Origin: UBA5704 sp036380715
Lineage (GTDB): Bacteria; Acidobacteriota; Thermoanaerobaculia; Multivoradales; UBA5704
Assembly: GCA_036380715.1 (NCBI GenBank)
Contig: DASVEF010000343.1
Coordinates: forward strand, 62,001 to 126,000
Reading direction: 5' to 3'
Length of the DNA stretch: 64,000 nucleotides
A program made the translations under genes and the position numbers. Within the stretch, counting starts at the first letter, position 1, and every line of letters starts with the position of its first letter. The notes beneath the pieces are model-generated. The model was not told the DNA's origin and searched no databases. It was given only the letters and a program-made list of their open reading frames with translations. Shown here one piece after another: positions 58,699 through 64,000 of this stretch.

Positions 58699-59211
58699 TT
58701 ACTTGATCTGGCCGCGGATCTCCCCTCCGGGATGCTTGTCCGTGTGCGCGTTCACGTAGGTCACGCCCTGGCGCATGGCCGCGATCATTTCGTCGAGCTC
58801 GCCGGCGGCGATGCCCTGTCCGGCGGGTCCGATGACGTCCGCGGCCGTGATCGTGCCCGACACCGATCCGGAGACGGGCGGGCAGGCCGGCTTGCCGCCC
58901 CCTCCACACAGGAAGGCGATCACGCCGCCGTTCACGCCCCGCTGGCCCAGGTGGATGTGGGCCGCCGCCGTGGTCGTCCCTTCGAGGTTCTCATAGCTCA
59001 GCGTGTACTCGATCGAGCTTTCGTCGTTCGCGATCCTGGCCAGGAGCTCGCCGGTTCCGGTGCTGGAGACGGCGGGGACCTCTTCGAAACCGCTCAGGTT
59101 CGCTTTCATCGATCGGCCGCCCCGGTCCGGCAGGGCCGTCCCGGCGATGCCGAGGATGGCCAGCACGGCGACGGTCGCCACGAGCACGGTGATCCTGGAA
59201 TGCTTGGTCAT
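58699..59211 (-). CDS. Secreted CHRD-domain protein
   Basis: A 170-residue exported protein with an N-terminal signal or anchor (residues 8-27) and one CHRD domain: MKANLSGFEEVPAVSSTGTG, AAAHIHLGQRGVNGGVIAFL, and VTYVNAHTDKHPGGEIRGQI. The His residues of AHIH and AHTDKHPGGEIRG are the conserved features of the family. CHRD domains were first described in chordin and occur in many secreted bacterial proteins; their ligand is unknown. The gene stands 47 bases downstream of the galactose-oxidase-like gene. Confidence 0.88.
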   Translation of the reverse strand: MTKHSRITVLVATVAVLAILGIAGTALPDRGGRSMKANLSGFEEVPAVSSTGTGELLARIANDESSIEYTLSYENLEGTTTAAAHIHLGQRGVNGGVIAFLCGGGGKPACPPVSGSVSGTITAADVIGPAGQGIAAGELDEMIAAMRQGVTYVNAHTDKHPGGEIRGQIK

Positions 59212-59258
59212 GATGTGTCCTCCTCCTCTTGTTGTTATGACCGGCTCTTGCGGCCTTG

Positions 59259-61487
59259 TCAGTCCTGGACCAGGTCGACGCGCTTCGCCACGCTCGGGAC
59301 TCCGGCGCGGTCCACCACGAACAGCATGTAGATGCCCGGCACCGCCTGCGACGGCAGCCGCGGGGTGTGGACCCTCAGCTCTCCCTTCCGGGGGTCGGAG
59401 TGGACCTCGAAGCCGAGATCGACGAAGCGGTCGCCGCCGGTGAAGCTGTGGGTGTTGTGGTCGCTGCGGAGGATGACGACCGACTTGATGCGGTCGGACC
59501 GCCCCTGGACCCGGATGTCGAAGTGGTCCTTGTAGCGGATCTCTTCGGGCGCCGCCGTGACGACCGGGCGCTCGGCCAGGCTGCCGTCCTGCTTGAACAG
59601 GTAGGGCGGCCGGAAGATCTGGCCGTTGGGGACGCCGAGGTCGGGATCGCCGCGCGGGAAGTCGCCCATGGGGAACGACGGGTCGTCGGTCCGGATCAGG
59701 GCCTCCCGGTTCTCGCCGGCGAAGAGCACCGTGCCGTCCGGCAGCAGCGTCGCCGTCCCGTGAAGGCCGCGCACCACCGTGGTCTTGGCCAGCCCCCTCG
59801 TCGTACCGGTGGCCGGGTCATAGAGCTGGAAGCGAAGCCCGGCCCTCTCCTCGAACGTGGCCCCCTGGGTGAACGTGCCATGGCCGATGAGCACTTTGCC
59901 GTCGGGCAGCACCACGGCCTTCGACGTGACGCTCGGATGGATCAGGTTGCCCGCCTGCCTCCAGCGCGGAGACTTGGCGGTGAGCTCCATCTCCTCGATC
60001 GTGGCCACGGAGGCCCCGGCGTCGTTCCGGCCCGAGATCATGAGCCACCGGTGCGAGCGCGTCTTGCCGCTGCGGTCGGTCTTGACCAGGCTGGCCGTGG
60101 GGCAGCAGTAGTGGCGGTTCACCTGGGCCTCGGCCAGCAGGCTCCAGTGGTTTTCGGCGGGAACGTCGCGCTGCGCATCCCGGAGCGCGGCTACGACGTC
60201 GAGGCACCAGGTCTGCTTGCTGAAGGGGCCGAAGTACCGGTCTCCTCCGGGCGGCACCGGATTGCGCACCCGGTCCATCCCGCCCATCGTGCAGACCACC
60301 CAATCGTCCTCCTCCGGGCCGGTCTGCACGACCTCGGCTTGCGGGTAGAGCGGGAAGGTCTTGCGCGCGTTCTCGAGCGCGATGGTGCGGTCCGTCCGCG
60401 GATCGTAGATCTCCGGGACGACCTGGGTGACCCGGGTGGCCGAGAAGGCGGCGTCGCTCTGCGTGGCGCCCTGCCGGCCCTTCTCCTCGGCCAGCGGATC
60501 GGGTCCGACGGAGGCGTCCTGGTCCGTCCCCGCCAGCACGAGCACCGTGCCGTCGGGCAGGGCAAGGGCGCTCGGGTACCAGCGCGCGTACTTCATGTCG
60601 GAGGGGTCCGCGGGCTGCGTGCTCCGGATGTCGCGCTGGTCGCACCCCGGATAGTTGCGCGCCTCGGGGTCCTGGGCGAAGAGCTGGAGGCCGAACGGGT
60701 CCCGTTCCCAGTTGTCCCGGGTGCACGGCTTCGCCCGCGGCGCCCAGGTCTCGGTCTCGGGATCGAAGACGTTGACCTTGAACAGCCCGTTCTGGCTCTG
60801 CATGTCGTGGCCGCCGAAGACGTAGACGCGCCCGTCGGCCAGCGTCACGCGCGCGTTGCAGTAGGTGTTGTAGTAGTTCCCGCGCGAGAACCCCACCTCG
60901 GTGAACGCCGCCCGGTTGAGCGCGAAGTCCTCCTCGTCGAGCAGCGCGGTGTGGAATTTTCCGTTGTTCCTGAAGGCGTCCGGGTGGCCAAGGTCGAACA
61001 GCAGTTGGCGTTCCATGGTGCGGTTGGCCACGATGCGCGTGGGGACGCTCTGGCTCAGGCCCTGGCGGAGCAGGTACCCGCCATAGGTGAGCCGCTGGAA
61101 CGAATCCGCGTGCGGATCGCTGCCGTCCCTCTTGGCGGGATGGAGCACGTCCCGCAGCGAGGGGTTGAAGTCGTTGGCGCCGTTGGTCAGGGCTCCCGCC
61201 GCGATGGCGGCGTCGACGACGGCCGGGTCGGCGACGTCGTTCGGGGTGTACTCGGGGAACCGCGAGTGGAACAGCAGCTTGGGCGTCTGCGAGCCCTGTG
61301 TCCATACGAGCCCCATGTGGACGGCCTCGGTGCTCTGCATGGGGATGAGCGGCGAGACTTCGCCGCAGACCGAGCGATCCGTGCAGTCACTGCTCTGGGC
61401 GAAAACGGTGGCTGGGCCGGCGAGCGAAACCCAGGCGGACAACACTCCTGTCATCAGGGCCAGCGGCCCTCTGTGCCGTTTTTTCAT
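59259..61487 (-). CDS. Galactose-oxidase-like secreted protein with DUF1929 domain
   Basis: A 742-residue exported protein (signal peptide to about residue 30) with kelch-like propeller blades (VTLADGRVYVFGGHDMQSQN, LPDGTVLVLAGTDQDASVG, VVLPDGKVLIGHGTFTQG) and a C-terminal DUF1929 Ig-like domain (VVILRSDHNTHSFTGGDRFV, then PGIYMLFVVD). Galactose oxidase uses Tyr-His in the segment before the DUF1929 domain. Here that segment is RGLHGTATLLPDGTVLF, so the Tyr is Leu, while the late His in DHNTH is present. A copper-radical enzyme is therefore doubtful; it may be a binding protein or a divergent oxidase. Confidence 0.82.
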   Translation of the reverse strand: MKKRHRGPLALMTGVLSAWVSLAGPATVFAQSSDCTDRSVCGEVSPLIPMQSTEAVHMGLVWTQGSQTPKLLFHSRFPEYTPNDVADPAVVDAAIAAGALTNGANDFNPSLRDVLHPAKRDGSDPHADSFQRLTYGGYLLRQGLSQSVPTRIVANRTMERQLLFDLGHPDAFRNNGKFHTALLDEEDFALNRAAFTEVGFSRGNYYNTYCNARVTLADGRVYVFGGHDMQSQNGLFKVNVFDPETETWAPRAKPCTRDNWERDPFGLQLFAQDPEARNYPGCDQRDIRSTQPADPSDMKYARWYPSALALPDGTVLVLAGTDQDASVGPDPLAEEKGRQGATQSDAAFSATRVTQVVPEIYDPRTDRTIALENARKTFPLYPQAEVVQTGPEEDDWVVCTMGGMDRVRNPVPPGGDRYFGPFSKQTWCLDVVAALRDAQRDVPAENHWSLLAEAQVNRHYCCPTASLVKTDRSGKTRSHRWLMISGRNDAGASVATIEEMELTAKSPRWRQAGNLIHPSVTSKAVVLPDGKVLIGHGTFTQGATFEERAGLRFQLYDPATGTTRGLAKTTVVRGLHGTATLLPDGTVLFAGENREALIRTDDPSFPMGDFPRGDPDLGVPNGQIFRPPYLFKQDGSLAERPVVTAAPEEIRYKDHFDIRVQGRSDRIKSVVILRSDHNTHSFTGGDRFVDLGFEVHSDPRKGELRVHTPRLPSQAVPGIYMLFVVDRAGVPSVAKRVDLVQD

Positions 61488-61682
61488 GTGGACCTCCTCT
61501 CCCGTTGTTCTGATTTCGACACGGGCGCTACAGCCGGAGCCCCGGGGCCCGATCCATGGTGCGCTCCTGTTGTCTGTGGAGATTGCGCGCCGGCGTCGAA
61601 CTCCGCGGCACTACTTCATAGAGTGAGTCCCCTCGCCGTGCCGGAGGGTTCATCGAGGCCGACGGCACGGGCTCAATCTGGC

Positions 61683-64000
61683 CTATGTCCGGTACGCCAC
61701 CTCTACCACCGGCACCAGCCACCGCTCGCAGGCAAGGCGGCTCCGGTAGGCCGGATCGCTGTCCTCGGACCGCCGCTCGATCAGGGCGAGGACGCGCACG
61801 GCTTCGATCCCTAGAATGGCTTCGCTCCAGCGGTCCCGGGCGCTCGCGGAGAGCATCGCGACTTTCTGGCCGCAGGGGACGGTCAGGGCGACGGCGCCGG
61901 GGTCCAGGCGGATCGCCTGAAGGGTGTCCCCCGGCTCCAGGCGGGCGAGGTGCCGGTGGATCGGGTGCTGCGGCGAACGGAATCCGGCGTAGCTGAGGTA
62001 GAGGTCTTCCAGGCCGAGGACCTCGAAGCGGCGGTCGCGGATTTCCGCGGGGGGCGGCGTGACGGACGGCCGGCGCAGGACCGCGGCTTCCGCGCCGGAC
62101 ACCAGAGGCACGTGCGGGTTGCGCTCGTCGCGGCGAAGGAGGAGGTGGAGGGTGTCTCGGGCGCGGGTCATGCCGACGTAGTAGAGGCGGCGCTCGGCTT
62201 CGTCGTGGCCCGGCCGCCAGTCGCCGTCGGCCAGGAGGACGTGCCGGAACTCCAGCCCTTTGGCGGTGTGGACGGTGCCGAGGTGGACGCCGTCTCCGAA
62301 GGACGGCTCGCGGCTCCGCTCGGCCAGCGACTCGTAGAGAAATTCGACGGCTCCCGCGGCGAGGATCTCGGCGTTTCCGGTCTCCTCGCGCCAGTCGGCG
62401 AGGAGGTCGCGGAGGAGGGTCCACCAGGGGTTGTCCTCGCGGCCCGCGGCCTGCTGCCGGCGCAGCTCTTCGAGATGGGAGGCGCGGCGCGGCTCGTTGC
62501 GCGCGGCCTGGAGCGGTTCGAGGAAGCCCGCGATCTCGCGCACGCGGTGGAGCGGCGGGAGGCTCTTGCGGTCCACGCTCCAGGAGATTGGGATCCCCTG
62601 GCTCTCCAGCACCGCGCGGACCGGCTCCAGGACTTTCCGCGTGCGGGCCAGGACGGCGCAGTCGCTCCAGCGGAGAGTGGAGTTGGTTTCTTGGAGGCGG
62701 AGGAGCTGGCCGGCGATCGCCGCGGCCTGCGTTCCGGCGTCATCCACGTCCAGGATCTCGACGCGGCTGCCGGGAGGATCGTCGCGGCGGGCGGCGTTCA
62801 CCCGGATCGGGTGATCCCCTTTCATGCGGTCGCGGTTGTGCGCGATCAGGCGGTTGGCGCAGGCGAGGATGTGGGCGGTCGAGCGGTAGCTTTCGACCAG
62901 GTAGTGGGGCTCGGCCTCGTAGTCCTGCTGGAAGCGGCGGATGAATTCGACGTTGGCGCCGGTGAAGTCGTAGATCGTCTGATCGTCGTCGCCCACGGCG
63001 AGGATGGCCAGCTTGCGCTCGGGATCGCGCAGGGTGCGGCCGGCGATCGCCGAGACCAGGTCGTACTCGGGCGGGTTGATGTCCTGGTATTCGTCGACCA
63101 GGATGTGGCTGTAGCCCGCGAGAAGCCGCTCGCGGTCCCCCTCCCGGAGGGCCGGTTGTTGCCAGTTTCCCCCCTCTCCCGGCGGAAGGGAGGGAGATGG
63201 GAGAGGGGGGCCAGGGGGGTGAGGGGTCTCCGGCTCCTGGAGCAGCCGCACGGCGTCGGTGAGCAGGCGGTCGAAGTCGATCTCCTCTTTGGCCTTCTTC
63301 CCCGTGGCGAAGGAGACGCCGGTCAGGCGCATGGCCAGGCCGTGGTAGGTCTGGACGGTGACGCCGTGGGCGTCCGCTCCCGCCAGCTCGCGCAGGCGGC
63401 GGCGCAGCTCCTGGGCGGCGTTGCGGTTGAAGCAGAGGACGAGGATGCCGCGCGCGGGCACGCGCTCGACTTTCAGGAGATAAGCGCAGCGGTGGACCAC
63501 GACCCGGGTTTTGCCCGAGCCCGGCCCGGCGAGGATCAGCAGGTTGCGATCGGCCGGCGCGGCCACCAGGGCGTTCTGGGCCGGGTTGGCCAGGTCGTCG
63601 ACGATCCGGCGGAACGACTCCTGTCCGGTGGCGCGGCGCAGCATCTCCTCTTCGCCCGCGAAGTGGCGGCGGACGAAGGCCTCCTTGGCGAGCAGGAAGT
63701 AGTCGGCCACCAGGGTGAGGGCCTTGCGCACGCCCTCGGCGCCGAGCTCGGCGTAGCGCCCCATGACGTGGATCTGGAAGGTCCGCTCGTCGTAATGCTG
63801 GCCGAGCGGCGCGTAGTCTCCCTGGCTGTAGCGCCGGCCCTTGCCTTCGGGCAGGAGCCGCACGGTCATGGCCTGGCGGAACACGGCCAGGCCGTGCTGG
63901 AGCTGGAGAACCCCCTGCTCGTGGAGGAAGAGCAGCGTGCGCTCGACGGTGGCGACCGGATCGCGGACCTGCGCGCCGAGCGCCAGGTCGCGGCGCAGGG
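61683..64000 (-). CDS. RecQ-UvrD fusion helicase, C-terminal UvrD part (5' end outside the window)
   Basis: The frame is open to the window edge, so only the last 770 or so residues are seen. LLFLHEQGVLQLQHGLAVFR and MTVRLLPEGKGRRYSQGDYA match the linker of RecQ-UvrD fusion helicases. The UvrD part has Walker A LILAGPGSGKTRVVVHRCAY, LVDEYQDINP, GDDDQTIYDFTGANVEF, SYRSTAHI, GTVHTAKGLEFRHV and YVGMTRARDTLHLLLRR. Between LLQEPETPH and WQQPALREGD an insertion of about 20 Pro/Gly-rich residues is encoded by a palindromic repeat. It should unwind DNA during repair or recombination. Confidence 0.88.
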   Translation of the reverse strand, partial: LRRDLALGAQVRDPVATVERTLLFLHEQGVLQLQHGLAVFRQAMTVRLLPEGKGRRYSQGDYAPLGQHYDERTFQIHVMGRYAELGAEGVRKALTLVADYFLLAKEAFVRRHFAGEEEMLRRATGQESFRRIVDDLANPAQNALVAAPADRNLLILAGPGSGKTRVVVHRCAYLLKVERVPARGILVLCFNRNAAQELRRRLRELAGADAHGVTVQTYHGLAMRLTGVSFATGKKAKEEIDFDRLLTDAVRLLQEPETPHPPGPPLPSPSLPPGEGGNWQQPALREGDRERLLAGYSHILVDEYQDINPPEYDLVSAIAGRTLRDPERKLAILAVGDDDQTIYDFTGANVEFIRRFQQDYEAEPHYLVESYRSTAHILACANRLIAHNRDRMKGDHPIRVNAARRDDPPGSRVEILDVDDAGTQAAAIAGQLLRLQETNSTLRWSDCAVLARTRKVLEPVRAVLESQGIPISWSVDRKSLPPLHRVREIAGFLEPLQAARNEPRRASHLEELRRQQAAGREDNPWWTLLRDLLADWREETGNAEILAAGAVEFLYESLAERSREPSFGDGVHLGTVHTAKGLEFRHVLLADGDWRPGHDEAERRLYYVGMTRARDTLHLLLRRDERNPHVPLVSGAEAAVLRRPSVTPPPAEIRDRRFEVLGLEDLYLSYAGFRSPQHPIHRHLARLEPGDTLQAIRLDPGAVALTVPCGQKVAMLSASARDRWSEAILGIEAVRVLALIERRSEDSDPAYRSRLACERWLVPVVEVAYRT
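63169..63210. repeat. CCCTCTCCC-family palindrome inside the helicase reading frame
   Basis: A 12-bp perfect stem, 63169-63180 with 63199-63210 (CCCCCCTCTCCC/GGGAGAGGGGGG), is followed by CCAGGGGGGTGAGGGG. This is the reverse of the CCCTCACCCCCCTGG lead of the intergenic copies. It is inserted in frame and translated on the minus strand as a Pro/Gly-rich loop (PGPPLPSPSLPPGEGGNW). Confidence 0.85.

Overview
The window is a high-GC stretch of a Gram-negative, aerobic bacterial chromosome. It carries strong AGGAGG-type ribosome binding sites, pseudopilins, a signal-peptide outer-membrane-type protein, di-haem cytochrome peroxidase, many secreted hydrolases and no rRNA or tRNA. The mix (DUF5916 protein, S9 peptidase, baeRF protein, RecQ-UvrD fusion, a recurring LIDTR...GYF C-terminal module, many small GC-rich palindromes) is what I would expect of Acidobacteriota (Thermoanaerobaculia-like). 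That placement is inference from gene content, not from a marker gene.

Layout. 0-5 kb: a MerR/TipAS regulator, three pseudopilin genes, a secreted PQQ-type sugar dehydrogenase, a small phosphatase and a CBS-pair protein. 5.2-13.5 kb: a nine-gene minus-strand run that contains recognisable ebo-cluster genes (UbiA-like EboC, EboE, TatD-like EboB, dehydroquinate-synthase-like EboD) together with a phosphoenolpyruvate-synthase-like enzyme split into two genes, a methyltransferase and a DinB-like protein. The block is bracketed by two copies of the 5' end of a membrane hydrolase gene (a fragment near 5.1 kb and the intact gene at 14.3 kb). 15-46 kb: mostly housekeeping and secreted proteins, including a RHH/MazF toxin-antitoxin pair, a baeRF translation factor, a cation/proton antiporter, metalloproteases, a GNAT-deacetylase fusion, a sigma-54 activator, an S9 peptidase facing a glycogen-debranching-type enzyme, a flavin-dependent halogenase and several small secreted proteins.

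46-50 kb: an unusual RiPP locus. It has a Nif11-like leader peptide gene followed by a LanM-type dehydratase that ends where the LanC cyclase domain should begin. A 24-bp repeat lies at that point and again beyond the locus. A REP-associated tyrosine transposase with two copies of a large palindromic module follows (49-53.4 kb). 54.3-57.0 kb is a lower-GC accessory patch: a TIR-like nucleotide-binding protein of the type found in defence systems, an uncharacterised partner, an attC-like hairpin and the wrecked end of an integron-type integrase. 57-64 kb: a FitAB-like toxin-antitoxin pair with a frameshifted toxin, a CHRD protein, a galactose-oxidase-like protein and the 3' part of a RecQ-UvrD fusion helicase that carries a palindromic repeat inside its reading frame.

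Two single-base deletions (near 39.68 and 57.73 kb) break otherwise good genes and may be assembly errors. Small palindromes and 20-21-bp tandem arrays fill many intergenic gaps.
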